62,806 nucleotides of DNA, from NCBI RefSeq assembly GCF_900100605.1, contig NZ_FNCN01000035.1, positions 1 to 62,806 of the forward strand, written 5' to 3'. How positions within the stretch are numbered: position 1 is the stretch's first letter; the number at the start of each line of letters is the position of its first letter. Positions 1-8,858 of the stretch are shown piece by piece. Source of the DNA: Sinosporangium album (GTDB lineage: Bacteria; Actinomycetota; Actinomycetes; Streptosporangiales; Streptosporangiaceae). The translations under genes were made by a program, and so were the position numbers. Under the pieces are notes generated by a model, which worked only from the letters and a program-made list of their open reading frames with translations, did no database searches and had not been told where the DNA came from.

Positions 1-483
1 GTGGAGCACGGGATCGCGCTGGAGTCCGGCGACGAGATACACGCCGACGTGGTCGTCTCCGCGACAGGACTGTCGCTGGTCCCCCTCGGCGCGATCAGGC
101 TGTCGATGGGCGGGGAGGCGATCGACCTGGCCGATACCACCGCCTACCGCGGGCTGATGCTCAGCGGCGTGCCCAACCTGGCCTTCTGTGTCGGCTACAC
201 CAACGCCTCGTGGACGCTGCGGGCCGACCTGTCCTCCCGCTACGTCGTCCGGCTGCTTCGGCACCTGAGGCGCCACGGCCTGAAGACCGCGATGCCGGCT
301 TTCCCGCGCGAGAGCGCCCGCAGCCCACTGCTCGGCTTGACCTCCACCTATGTCCAGCGCGACGGACATCTGTTCCCCCGGCAGGGCGAACGCGACCCGT
401 GGGCGATCACCGACAACTATGTGATCGACCGGATGCGCTTCGCGTTCCTCGACATCGGCAAGGAGATGGTCTTCGGTGGGTAG
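1..483 (+). CDS. Flavin-containing monooxygenase, C-terminal fragment (5' cut by window edge)
   Basis: This is the last ~160 residues of an FAD/NADPH-dependent monooxygenase of the FMO/Baeyer-Villiger type. The fragment contains the motif DVVVSATGLSLVPLG, which matches the late ATG-containing motif of these enzymes, and ends DIGKEMVFGG as many family members do. The N-terminal FAD and NADP Rossmann motifs lie before the window. The GTG at base 1 is probably an internal valine, since the family is about 480-550 residues long. The substrate (ketone or heteroatom) cannot be told. A 180-base AT-richer gap separates it from the next gene. Confidence 0.75.
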   Translation: MEHGIALESGDEIHADVVVSATGLSLVPLGAIRLSMGGEAIDLADTTAYRGLMLSGVPNLAFCVGYTNASWTLRADLSSRYVVRLLRHLRRHGLKTAMPAFPRESARSPLLGLTSTYVQRDGHLFPRQGERDPWAITDNYVIDRMRFAFLDIGKEMVFGG

Positions 484-663
484 CGGCAACCGCGTGATCT
501 CCTTGAGCGCCGCCGCCATGGGCCGGCCGGCGGTCGCGACGCTCACCAGCCTGGCGGCCGGGTTCGCCCACGGCTTTCGGGCATCCGGGAACGGTACCGG
601 CCCATGCGGCGATCGAAACGCTATCTTGCAAATAGATTTACGCGCCTATTAAGCTATTAGACT
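484..663. promoter_or_regulatory. Intergenic promoter region of TetR gene 664
   Basis: The second half of this gap is markedly AT-rich for the window. There is no Shine-Dalgarno before the ATG at 664. A TANNNT hexamer (TAAGCT, 650-655) sits 8 bases before the start, which fits a leaderless transcript. Short CTATTA repeats near 646 and 654 might form part of an autoregulatory operator, but I see no convincing long palindrome. Confidence 0.35.
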
Positions 664-1317
664 ATGAGATCTAGTAAGCATGGGACGCCTCAGGACCGGG
701 TTGCCCGAGTGCTGAGTGCCGGTGCGACCTGTTTCGGCAGGAAGGGTTTCTTCGAAACGACGTTCGACGATGTCGTGCGTGAATCCGGCCTTAGCCGAGG
801 CAGCCTGTACTGGTACTTCGACTCCAAGGACTCCCTCTACACCGCGGTGCTCGAGCATTGCGTGGCACGGTTGCAGGCGACGTTCGACGCGGGCGTAGCC
901 GGTCTCGACGGCCAGGGCCCCCTCGTGCCCGGACTCCTGAACGCCGTGGCCGCCGATACGGCACAGCAGCAAGACGTCTACCGCGTCCTCTACCTGGCCC
1001 CGCGATCGGAGTCCGCGGCAGCGACGCTGGAGCAGCTGACGCTCTCCTTCGTCGGCTACGTCCGCCTCATCGTGGACGCAGCAGGTCAACGCGGAGAGAT
1101 CGACACCCGGCGCCACCCTCGCGACGCGCTGGCCGACATCCTCCACGCGATGGCCGAAGGCCTCATCATCCGGCAACTGTGCGATCCCGGCTTTGACACA
1201 GATCGATACGTCGCCACGGCAGCCGATCTGCTCCAGTACGGCGGCAGCCGGCCGCAGACCGCCGACCGGCCGAGCACGACCGACAACAGGCAGGAGAACC
1301 GATCCGATGACCTCTGA
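664..1317 (+). CDS. TetR/AcrR family transcriptional regulator
   Basis: A 217-residue repressor-type protein. The N-terminal helix-turn-helix is clear (ATCFGRKGFFETTFDDVV, then SGLSRGSLYWYFDSKDSLY), with the hallmark YWYF at the end of the recognition helix. The remainder is an alpha-helical ligand-binding domain that cannot be assigned a ligand. The stop codon overlaps the start of the downstream flavin amine oxidase by 11 bases, so the two are probably translated from one message and the oxidase pathway may be its target. No Shine-Dalgarno is visible; the transcript may be leaderless. Confidence 0.9.
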   Translation: MRSSKHGTPQDRVARVLSAGATCFGRKGFFETTFDDVVRESGLSRGSLYWYFDSKDSLYTAVLEHCVARLQATFDAGVAGLDGQGPLVPGLLNAVAADTAQQQDVYRVLYLAPRSESAAATLEQLTLSFVGYVRLIVDAAGQRGEIDTRRHPRDALADILHAMAEGLIIRQLCDPGFDTDRYVATAADLLQYGGSRPQTADRPSTTDNRQENRSDDL

Positions 1318-2617
1318 GCAGGTTGATGTCGTCGTCGTGGGGGGCGGGGTCGCAGGGTTGGCCGCAGCCTACCGGCTACGTAACCGCCGGGTAGTGGTGC
1401 TGGAGGCCGACGATCGTATCGGCGGGCGCGTGCGCACGGGCGAACACAAGGGCGTGCCGTACCACCTCGGGGCTCAGTTCCTCGCCGGGGCGACGAGCGC
1501 CGAGCTTTTCGATCAGCTCGGCGTGGAGCGGATACGCCTGCCCAAAGAGAACGACCTGTTTCTTCGCGGCCGGCTGCGACGGGGGACGGCCACCTCACTC
1601 ATGCGCGCTCTCCGTGTCGGCCCGGGCGGCCTGGCCGACATCGCGGCGATCGAGCGGGAATCCGCGGAGGTGTCGAGCCTTGTCACGGCCTTGGGAGACC
1701 CGTCAGCCTCCACCATGGATCTGCCCGCCCGAGCGGCGCTGTTGGATGAACGGTCCTTCGCAGAAGCGATCGCGCAGCGTCGTCCAGAAGTGCAATCGTT
1801 CTACACGACCTTGATCCGTTCGCTGGCGTGTAAGAAGCCTGCGGATCTTTCGGCCCTGTACGCCTACACGATGCTCGGCTCGGAGAAGAGTAAGGCGTTC
1901 GGCGGCAACTACCGGGCGCGTGGCGGGATGCGGGACGTGCTGGAGGCTTTCACCCGTGCACTGGACGGGCGTATCCGGCTCAGCTCCCGGGTAACCGGCA
2001 TCGAAGCGGGCCCCTCGGGGGTCGAGATCAACTACCGGCAGGGAGGCGAACGACACCGTCTGACGGCACGGGCATGCGTGGTGGCGGTGCCGGCACCAGA
2101 GGTCTCACAGATCGTGGCGGCTCTCCCTGCTCTCCGCCGTGAGGCACTACAGCGCATTCGCTATGGCAGATTCCTGGCCGTCGCCCTCTTCCTGCGTGAG
2201 CCGATCTGGGAAGGGGGATGGGCCGTCCCCTGCGATCTTCCCGTGGTCTCCACACTCCTCAACCCCGCAGTGTTGACAGGATCCGGGGATGGGCAGGTGC
2301 TGTCCTCCTACGCCGGCGAGGACGGCTGCCGCGAGGTCTGGCACCTGGACGACGCCCAGGTGGTCCAGCGTTTCGCGGCCGAGATCTCCCAGGTGTACCC
2401 GCGGCTACCCGACGTGCTCAGCGGCTCCCACGTCCAGCGATGGGATCCAGGCTATCCGGCGTGGGAGCCCGGCCATCTGCCGCTCATGTCGCTGCTCGCG
2501 ACCCCGCTCGGCAAGATCGCGTTCTGCGGCGACTACCTGTCCATCCCCTCGATCGAAGGCGCGATCATCAGTGGGCTGCGTGCCGCCTCCCACGTACAAG
2601 CCACGGAAGCGACCTGA
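1307..2617 (+). CDS. FAD-dependent amine oxidase-type oxidoreductase
   Basis: A 436-residue flavoprotein of the amine oxidase/NAD(P)-binding Rossmann superfamily. The N-terminus carries the dinucleotide-binding motif VVVVGGGVAGLAAAYRL followed by the ADP-ribose-binding acid (VLEADDRIGGRV). The C-terminus has the second FAD contact, FCGDYLSIPSIEGAIISG, as in monoamine oxidases and protoporphyrinogen-oxidase relatives. The ATG at 1307 lies inside the last codons of the TetR gene, giving an 11-base overlap; a longer GTG start at 1193 would add low-complexity sequence and is unlikely. The substrate is unknown. Confidence 0.8.
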   Translation: MTSEQVDVVVVGGGVAGLAAAYRLRNRRVVVLEADDRIGGRVRTGEHKGVPYHLGAQFLAGATSAELFDQLGVERIRLPKENDLFLRGRLRRGTATSLMRALRVGPGGLADIAAIERESAEVSSLVTALGDPSASTMDLPARAALLDERSFAEAIAQRRPEVQSFYTTLIRSLACKKPADLSALYAYTMLGSEKSKAFGGNYRARGGMRDVLEAFTRALDGRIRLSSRVTGIEAGPSGVEINYRQGGERHRLTARACVVAVPAPEVSQIVAALPALRREALQRIRYGRFLAVALFLREPIWEGGWAVPCDLPVVSTLLNPAVLTGSGDGQVLSSYAGEDGCREVWHLDDAQVVQRFAAEISQVYPRLPDVLSGSHVQRWDPGYPAWEPGHLPLMSLLATPLGKIAFCGDYLSIPSIEGAIISGLRAASHVQATEAT

Positions 2618-2650
2618 GGTGAGGGGAAGGTCGGCACCGACGGACAGCGC

Positions 2651-2698
2651 CCACCGCTGCCCCACCGCTGCCCCACCGCTGCCCCACCGCTGCCCTGC
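2651..2698. repeat. Tandem repeat, 12-bp unit x4
   Basis: Four perfect consecutive copies of CCACCGCTGCCC, followed by a degenerate start of a fifth. They lie in the 196-base gap between the amine oxidase and the saccharopine-dehydrogenase-like gene. A 12-bp period keeps frame, but no plausible gene uses it on the plus strand. The copy number is likely to vary between strains (inference). Confidence 0.9.
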
Positions 2699-2813
2699 CG
2701 CAGAAGATGCCTGCACCCGAACCGCACTCGCCTCTCCCGGCGCACCTGCCTGACACCTGCCGAGCATTGGCACCCAAGCGGTCTTTTCTGCATCAGTAAA
2801 GGGAGCTACCACT

Positions 2814-4019
2814 ATGAACGTTGTCGTCCTCGGCGCCGGGCACATGGGCCGATATGCGGCCATCCAGCTCGCCGCACTGCCCTTCGTCCACGACTTGGTG
2901 ATCGGCGATCTCGACGAGGAGGGAGCCAGGAGCGTGGCCGAGACCCTCGGGCGGAAGGCCAGGCCGGCTCACATCGACGCAACGAATCGTGACCAGCTGA
3001 AGGCCGTTCTGGAGGAAGCCGACGTCGTGGTCTCGACCGTGGGGCCCTTCTTCCGGATCGGGGCCGCCGTTCTCGATGCCGCCGTGCAGATGGGATGCCA
3101 CTACGTGGACATCTGCGATGACCCGGCCCCGACCCTGGAGCTTCTCTCCCGCGACGCGACCGCACGAGAGGCCAAGGTCACGGCCATCGTGGGCGCCGGA
3201 GCCAGCCCCGGCATCAGCAACCTTCTCGCGCTCAAGGCGATCGAGGGACTGGAGGAGATCGACACGCTTATCACCGGCTGGGGCACAGGCGGCCAGGAGG
3301 ATGATCCGGAAGAAGAACCCTCTCACCGTGGAGCATCGGCCGCGGTCGAGCACTGGGTCTCCCAACTCGTCGGCCCCATCCCGATCCAGGACGACGGCCG
3401 GCAGGTCCAGGGAAAGCCCATGGCGCCCACCTCGATACGCCTGCCCGGCTCGGCGCCCATCACCGCCTACACCGTGGGGCACCCCGAACCGGTGACCTTG
3501 CCGCGCTACTTCCCGGCGATCCGCCACTCGATCAACGTCTTCGACATGCCCAGAGCGGTCGTGGTGCTGCTGGAGGAGACCATCCGTTCCGTCACCTCAG
3601 GTCGCCTCTCGGTGTCTGAGGCCTCGCGACAGCTGACCGGGGCGTTGTACGACGGCCAGATCGGCCCCGGAGGCATGCGGGGTGCTGTTCGTGCTGGTGC
3701 CGCCGCGGCGCGTGAACGGGTCACCGGGAAGGACTACCTCCCGCAGATCTTCGCCCTGGCGACCGGTAGGCGTGCAGGTCGCCGTGAGACCAGAGCCACA
3801 GCCCTCAATGGGTATATCCCTGGAGGTATGGCTGCGGCCACCTGCATCCCGACCACGATCATGCTGACGATGCTGGCCGAGGACGAGATCGATCGACGGG
3901 GAGTGTTCGCACCTGAGGCGGGTGTTGACCCCGACCGCTTCTTCGCACGTCTGGCACCCCACATCGTGCGTGATTCGACCTCCGATGGCGAAGGCCCCGT
4001 TCGCTTCCTCAACGAGTGA
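2814..4019 (+). CDS. Saccharopine dehydrogenase-like NAD(P)-binding protein
   Basis: A 401-residue protein that begins with a Rossmann fold (VVLGAGHMGRYAA) and a second-strand acid region (IGDLDEEGARSVAE), the layout of the saccharopine dehydrogenase/trans-acting enoyl reductase superfamily. The segment GCHYVDICDDPAPTLELL matches the family's conserved region after the nucleotide-binding domain. The ATG at 2814 is preceded by a GGGAG ribosome-binding site. The true substrate is unknown; family members include lysine catabolic enzymes and many uncharacterised reductases. The gene is separate from the amine oxidase, with a repeat-containing gap between them. Confidence 0.75.
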   Translation: MNVVVLGAGHMGRYAAIQLAALPFVHDLVIGDLDEEGARSVAETLGRKARPAHIDATNRDQLKAVLEEADVVVSTVGPFFRIGAAVLDAAVQMGCHYVDICDDPAPTLELLSRDATAREAKVTAIVGAGASPGISNLLALKAIEGLEEIDTLITGWGTGGQEDDPEEEPSHRGASAAVEHWVSQLVGPIPIQDDGRQVQGKPMAPTSIRLPGSAPITAYTVGHPEPVTLPRYFPAIRHSINVFDMPRAVVVLLEETIRSVTSGRLSVSEASRQLTGALYDGQIGPGGMRGAVRAGAAAARERVTGKDYLPQIFALATGRRAGRRETRATALNGYIPGGMAAATCIPTTIMLTMLAEDEIDRRGVFAPEAGVDPDRFFARLAPHIVRDSTSDGEGPVRFLNE

Positions 4020-4271
4020 CAGAGCCCGGTCGTGAAACGCCGTACCTAAGGTCCGTGCACTTCGCGAGGCTCGTGATCAGGGCCGTGGATCAATCCACAG
4101 AGGGTCGTCGCAGACGAGATCATCTGAACTATCAGTGCACCGCCGGACCATGATTCATCAGAAACGTGTGTTGCCGCCCGCAGCGCGCTGCGTGCGCCAC
4201 GCCGAGCAGATCCGCGTTGGGGGACGTGGCGGCCTGGCATCCTTGGCGCATGCGGCTGGGAGGGGGCGGCG
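4020..4271. other. Intergenic region before the carotenoid arm crtY-crtT-crtU
   Basis: Contains no convincing gene. It should hold the promoter for the crtYTU arm. A strong GGGAGGGGG ribosome-binding site ends the region just before the GTG start at 4272. I see no clear terminator for the upstream gene and no long inverted repeat. Confidence 0.4.
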
Positions 4272-5456
4272 GTGCATGACACGCAGGTCGTCATCGTGGG
4301 GGCGGGGGCGGCGGGGCTTTCACTCGCGCACCGGCTTTGCGGACCGTCGGCCCGCCGTCCCTTCGATGTGACGCTGGTCGACTCGCCGCCCGGACCTCTG
4401 CGGCCCCCGGAACGCACCTGGTGCTTCTGGGAGGGTCCCGGCGGCGAATACGACGACCTGCTCACCGCGTCGTGGGAACGGCTGCGGGTGTGCGGGCGGG
4501 ACGGCCAATGCCTGTCCGGCCGTCCCACTCCCCTGGTGTACAAGATGCTGCGCTCCGGCCCGTTCGAACGGGCGGTCCGCGAGCGCACGCCCGGGGTGCG
4601 GCGGGTCGAGGCGGCAGTAGACGCGATCGACGACCTGCCGGGGGGCGCCGAAGTCCGCGGTGTCACGGCGCGAGGTGAGCGTATGCAGGTGCGTGCCCGG
4701 TGGGTGTTCGACTCGCGTCCGCCGCGCGTGCTGCCGCCCGCACGCACGACGCTGCTCCAGCACTTCCACGGCTGGTTCGTGCGGGCCACCCGTCCGGTGT
4801 TCGAGCCGGCCGTCGCCGATCTGATGGACTTCCGCACCCGCCAGCCCGCGCGGGGCCTGTCGTTCGCCTACGTGCTGCCGCTGAGCGACCGCGAGGCCCT
4901 CGTCGAATACACGGAGTTCTCGCCCGCTGTGCTCGACGCCGAAGGATACGAGCGGGCGCTGCGGCATTACACAGGGGAGGTGCTCGGGCTCTCGGACTTC
5001 ACGGTGACCGCCGCCGAGCACGGGGTGATCCCGATGAGCGACGGGCGCTATCCGCGCCGGGTGGGCGCGTCGGTGTTCCGCATCGGTACGGCCGGAGGCG
5101 CCACACGGCCGTCGACCGGTTACACGTTCGCCGCCGTGCAGCGGCAGACCCGGGCCGTCGCTCTCGCCCTCCAGCACGGGCGGCCCCCGGTTCCTCCTCC
5201 CGCGTACTCGGGGCGCGCCCGTGCCATGGACGCGGTGCTCCTGCGCGCCCTGGCCGTCGGGCGGGTGCGGGGGGCCGACTTCTTCACTCACCTGTTCCGC
5301 CGGGTGCCGATGGAGCGGCTGCTGCGCTTCCTGGACGGCGACACCCGGATACACGAGGATCTGGCGATCGGGCTGCGCACCCCGGTGCTGCCGATGCTGC
5401 GCACGGTGGCCGAGCTCCCCTGGCTGCCCCGGCGCCCCGCGGCGGCTCCGCGATGA
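4272..5456 (+). CDS. crtY: Lycopene beta-cyclase
   Basis: A 394-residue FAD/NAD(P)-binding cyclase that closes the ends of lycopene into beta-rings to give beta-carotene. The N-terminus has the dinucleotide motif VVIVGAGAAGLSLAHRL, followed at about residue 50 by the family-typical PERTWCFWEGP. The central EYTEFSPAVLD and the GTAGGATRPSTGYTFAAVQR region are the conserved cyclase motifs. The GTG start at 4272 follows a GGGAGGGGG ribosome-binding site. It heads the plus-strand arm crtY-crtT-crtU, which converges on crtI-crtB-Rieske. The order matches the crtYTU block known from Streptomyces isorenieratene clusters. Confidence 0.9.
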   Translation: MHDTQVVIVGAGAAGLSLAHRLCGPSARRPFDVTLVDSPPGPLRPPERTWCFWEGPGGEYDDLLTASWERLRVCGRDGQCLSGRPTPLVYKMLRSGPFERAVRERTPGVRRVEAAVDAIDDLPGGAEVRGVTARGERMQVRARWVFDSRPPRVLPPARTTLLQHFHGWFVRATRPVFEPAVADLMDFRTRQPARGLSFAYVLPLSDREALVEYTEFSPAVLDAEGYERALRHYTGEVLGLSDFTVTAAEHGVIPMSDGRYPRRVGASVFRIGTAGGATRPSTGYTFAAVQRQTRAVALALQHGRPPVPPPAYSGRARAMDAVLLRALAVGRVRGADFFTHLFRRVPMERLLRFLDGDTRIHEDLAIGLRTPVLPMLRTVAELPWLPRRPAAAPR

Positions 5457-5514
5457 CGCCCGAGGCCGCCCTGCCGCGTGATCCCCGTGGACGCGATCAG
5501 GGAGGGAACGGCCG

Positions 5515-6234
5515 ATGAGCCTGCTGCGTGACCGCGAGCTGTCCGAGGCGTTCGACCGTGCCGCCTCCGCCTACGACCGCCTGGTCGCGCTCAACCCCGG
5601 CTACCACGCGCATCTGCGCCGCTCGGCCCGCCGGCTGGGGCTGCGGCGGCCCGGTGGCGGGCTGCGGCTGCTCGACCTCGGCTGCGGCACCGGCGCGTCG
5701 ACGCGGGCGCTCGTCCGCGCGGTGCCGGCGGCTGAGATCGTCGCCGTGGACGCGTCGGCCGGGATGCTGGAGCGGGCGGTGTCCAAACGCTGGCCGCCGA
5801 GTGTCTCCTTCGTCCACGGCAGTGCGGAGAGGCTCGCGGAAGCGGGCGTGGCGGGCCCGTTCGACGCGGTGTTCGCGGCCTACCTGTTCCGCAATGTGGC
5901 CGACCCCGACACGCTGCTCGCCCGGGTGCGCGGGCTGCTCGTGCCGGGCGGCCGGCTCGCCGTACACGAGTTCACCCTCAGCGGCCGGGCGACGGACCGG
6001 GCGGTGTGGCGTGCCGTGTGCACAGGGGTGGTGCTCCCCGCCGGGGCGCTCGCGGGTGATGGGGAGCTGTACCGCCACCTGTACCGCAGTGTGCTCGGCT
6101 TCGACACGGCGGCGCGGTTCGGTGAGCGGGTCCGGCGGGCCGGATTCACGCGTGTGCGGGTGCTGCCGATGCCCGGCTGGCAGACCGGGATCGTCCACAC
6201 GGTGGTGGGTGCGGTTCCGGGAGCGGGCCGGTGA
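5515..6234 (+). CDS. crtT: SAM-dependent methyltransferase of the carotenoid cluster (CrtT type)
   Basis: A 239-residue class I methyltransferase. The SAM-binding motif I is LLDLGCGTGASTRAL at about residues 52-66, followed by VAVDASAGML (motif II) and a UbiE-like central region. The ATG at 5515 follows a GGGAGG ribosome-binding site. The stop overlaps the crtU start as GTGA, so crtT and crtU are translationally coupled. In Streptomyces griseus the equivalent gene is named crtT, but its exact step in isorenieratene formation is not established, so the symbol is by position and family rather than proven activity. Confidence 0.75.
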   Translation: MSLLRDRELSEAFDRAASAYDRLVALNPGYHAHLRRSARRLGLRRPGGGLRLLDLGCGTGASTRALVRAVPAAEIVAVDASAGMLERAVSKRWPPSVSFVHGSAERLAEAGVAGPFDAVFAAYLFRNVADPDTLLARVRGLLVPGGRLAVHEFTLSGRATDRAVWRAVCTGVVLPAGALAGDGELYRHLYRSVLGFDTAARFGERVRRAGFTRVRVLPMPGWQTGIVHTVVGAVPGAGR

Positions 6235-7790
6235 CCGCCCGCCGTACCGGCCCTGACGCCCGGCCGGGCCGTGACCGGCAAGCCCGTCTCATCGAGGCGC
6301 CGCCCGGGCGGGCGCGCTTCGACGGCGCCTCTCCCCGCGTGGCGGTGGTCGGCGGCGGGATCGCCGGGCTCGCGGCGGCCACCGCACTGGCGGAGCGCGG
6401 CGTGGAGGTGACGCTGTACGAACGCGAGCCGGGCCTGGGCGGACGGCTCGCAGGGTGGCCCGTCGAGCTCGCCGACGGCTCCGCCGCCACCATGACCAGG
6501 GGCTTTCACGCGTTCTTCCGTCAGTATTACAACCTTCGCGCGCTGCTGCGCCGGGTCGACCCGCGGCTGGGCATGCTGACCGGCCTGCCGGACTATCCAC
6601 TGCGCCACAGCGACGGGATGCACGACGGTTTCGCCCGTGTCCCGCGCACGCCGCCCTGGAGCGCGCTCGGCTTCGTGGCCCTCAGCCCGTCCTTCGGCTG
6701 GGGCGATCTCACCGCGGTGAACGTCCGTGCGGCGCTGCCCTTGCTCGACGTGCGCGTTCCCGAGGTGTACGAGAGGCTCGACGGTGTCAGCGCCCAGGAG
6801 CTGCTGGCCCGTATCCGGTTCCCCGAGGCGGCGAACCACCTGGCGTTCGAGGTGTTCTCCCGGAGTTTCTTCGCCGATCCCCGCGAGCTGTCCGCCGCGG
6901 AAATGGCCCTGATGTTCCACATCTACTTTCTCGGTTCCAGCGAAGGGCTGCTTTTCGACGTGCCGGGCGAGCCGTTCCCGCAGGCTCTGTGGGAGCCGCT
7001 CGCGCGATACCTGGCCGGGCTGGCCGTCGAAGTGCGCACCTCGACGGCGGTGGCGTCGGTGGAGCCGCTGCCGGCGGGCGGGTCGGCCGTACACAGTGCG
7101 GGCGGGACGGAGCGCCATGACGCTGTGGTCCTCGCGCTCGACACCGGCGGCCTGCGGGATGTCGTGGCGGCCTCCCCCGGCCTCGGGGACCGCTTGTGGC
7201 GGGAGCGCGTCCTGCGGCTGCGTACGGCGCCCGCGTTCCTGGTCTCGCGGTTCTGGCTCGACCGTCCGGTCGCGGCGGACCGGCCCGGTTTCCTGGGCAC
7301 CGCCCGATACGGCCGGCTCGACAACATCAGCGCGCTCGAACGCTGGGAGGGCGAGGCGGCCCGCTGGGCGGACGGCACCGGCGGGTCGGTGGTGGAGCTG
7401 CACGCCTACGCGGTCGAGGCGGCGGCCGGCAGGCAGTCCGTGCAGAAGCGGCTGCTGGAGGAGCTGCGTTGCGCCTATCCGGAGACACGCGGGGCCGGTG
7501 TCGTCGACGAGCGGCATGTGTGGCGCGCGGACTGCCCCCTTTTCTCTGTGGGTGGCTACCGCGACCGGCCCACCGTACGCACCCCCGATCCGGCGGTCGT
7601 GGTCGCGGGCGACCTCGTGCGCACGGGCCTGCCCGTCGCCCTGATGGAGCGGGCCGCCACGACCGGGTTCCTGGCCGCGAACGCGCTCCTTCAGCGGTGG
7701 GGTGTCCGCGGCCACCCGTTGTGGACCGTCCCGCCGCGGGGACGTTCGGCTCCCCTGCGCGTCCTGGCCCGGCTGGCCGGCACGCGGTGA
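6231..7790 (+). CDS. crtU: Carotenoid phi-ring synthase (beta-carotene desaturase/methyltransferase, isorenieratene synthase)
   Basis: A 519-residue FAD-dependent enzyme that converts beta-rings into aromatic phi-rings, giving isorenieratene from beta-carotene. After a ~35-residue leader comes the FAD motif VAVVGGGIAGLAAATALAE. The segments TRGFHAFFRQYYNLRALLRR and FEVFSRSFFADPRELSAAE are characteristic of actinobacterial CrtU. The C-terminal second FAD contact reads VVVAGDLVRTGLPVALMERA. It is coupled to crtT by a GTGA overlap and ends 6 bases before the convergent Rieske gene. It is the gene that defines the predicted end product. Confidence 0.88.
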   Translation: MTARRTGPDARPGRDRQARLIEAPPGRARFDGASPRVAVVGGGIAGLAAATALAERGVEVTLYEREPGLGGRLAGWPVELADGSAATMTRGFHAFFRQYYNLRALLRRVDPRLGMLTGLPDYPLRHSDGMHDGFARVPRTPPWSALGFVALSPSFGWGDLTAVNVRAALPLLDVRVPEVYERLDGVSAQELLARIRFPEAANHLAFEVFSRSFFADPRELSAAEMALMFHIYFLGSSEGLLFDVPGEPFPQALWEPLARYLAGLAVEVRTSTAVASVEPLPAGGSAVHSAGGTERHDAVVLALDTGGLRDVVAASPGLGDRLWRERVLRLRTAPAFLVSRFWLDRPVAADRPGFLGTARYGRLDNISALERWEGEAARWADGTGGSVVELHAYAVEAAAGRQSVQKRLLEELRCAYPETRGAGVVDERHVWRADCPLFSVGGYRDRPTVRTPDPAVVVAGDLVRTGLPVALMERAATTGFLAANALLQRWGVRGHPLWTVPPRGRSAPLRVLARLAGTR

Positions 7791-7796
7791 GCCAGG

Positions 7797-8858
7797 TCAG
7801 CCCGGGAGGCGGCCCGTGCTGCGCAGCGCCCACCGGCGTTCCGCGTAGGCGAGGTCGTCTCGCCACAGGCGGGCGGCAGCCGCCCGTATCAGTGGACGCG
7901 TCAGCGGAGCCGCCGCGCGGGCCAGGGAGAAGCCCCGGCGGCCGGAGGCCGCGACCACGGCTTCGACGACCGCCGTGCGCGGTCTGGTCCACCCTTGCGG
8001 GGTCAACGGCGTGGCATGCGTCTCCACCACCGACCCCCGGCCCTCGCCTTCTGTGATGCGCATGACGATCGTGCGCGGCCCGGGAGCGAGGAAGACGGCC
8101 CTGACGGGCACCACCGCACGCCCGGCGATCTTGAAGGACACCTCCACGGCGAAGCCGCCGCCGTCAGCACCGTTGCCGTCAGCACCGTTGCCGTCAGCGC
8201 CACCGCCGTGCCCGCCGACGGCGGGGTCCAGCACGGTGAGGTCGGCGAAGGAGTACGGATGGAACCAGGCGCCGTGCCAGGGGTCGAGCCGGTTGGCGAT
8301 GACATCTTCGGGTTCGCATCGGCCGAAGCCGGTGTAGACGGCGCTCACGGCGCCGGAGAGATCCGGCCGCTCGGGCACGACGGGCCGGTCCAGCGGTTCC
8401 TCTCCGCCGGCGTCGTCCAGCCGTGTCCAGAGCAGCACCCCGTCGTCGTAGGCGGGAAAAGGCTCCCACCCGGCGAACGACCCGCCGTTCAGGGCCAGTC
8501 CGTGCCAGTGGCAGATCAGGACTCCGCAGCGCACCCGGCCGTCCTTGAGCGGCGCCCCCAGATGCGGGCAGGCGCCGGGGCCGGCCCGCAGGGCTCCGGC
8601 GGCGTCGCGCCAGAGCACGACTTCGGTGCCCGCGACGGTGCGGCCCAGCGGGCGGTCCGGGGGGCGGTCCGGGGGCAGGTCGCGGGTGGCTCCGACGACG
8701 TACCAGTTTCCGGCGGGACGGGTCTGGGCGCGTTCGAGAGCGTCCTGGATGAGCCCCGGTCTGGCCTCCTGCCAGGTGGGCCGCTGCCTCTCCCAGGGGA
8801 CGGGGGTACGGCGGAGCCGCAGCGGGAAGCGGCCCGGGCCGTCGCCTCCCCCGGTCAC
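7797..8858 (-). CDS. Rieske [2Fe-2S] protein of the carotenoid cluster
   Basis: A 353-residue protein with an N-terminal Rieske domain at about residues 48-145. The two cluster-binding pairs are visible as CPHLGAP and [10 protein letters not shown]-terminal domain follows, of the type annotated as an unknown-function domain in similar cluster proteins. It starts with GTG at 8858, overlapping the crtB stop as GTGA, so it is coupled to crtB. A DNA repeat around 8161-8205 encodes a GADGN linker. The position suggests an electron-transfer or hydroxylation step in carotenoid modification, but the reaction is unknown. Confidence 0.82.
   Translation of the reverse strand: MTGGGDGPGRFPLRLRRTPVPWERQRPTWQEARPGLIQDALERAQTRPAGNWYVVGATRDLPPDRPPDRPLGRTVAGTEVVLWRDAAGALRAGPGACPHLGAPLKDGRVRCGVLICHWHGLALNGGSFAGWEPFPAYDDGVLLWTRLDDAGGEEPLDRPVVPERPDLSGAVSAVYTGFGRCEPEDVIANRLDPWHGAWFHPYSFADLTVLDPAVGGHGGGADGNGADGNGADGGGFAVEVSFKIAGRAVVPVRAVFLAPGPRTIVMRITEGEGRGSVVETHATPLTPQGWTRPRTAVVEAVVAASGRRGFSLARAAAPLTRPLIRAAAARLWRDDLAYAERRWALRSTGRLPG
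8161..8205. repeat. 15-bp repeat inside the Rieske gene
   Basis: Two perfect copies of CCGTCAGCACCGTTG and a third degenerate copy. On the coding strand they spell Ala-Asp-Gly-Asn/Gly repeats in the linker between the Rieske domain and the C-terminal domain. Confidence 0.85.
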
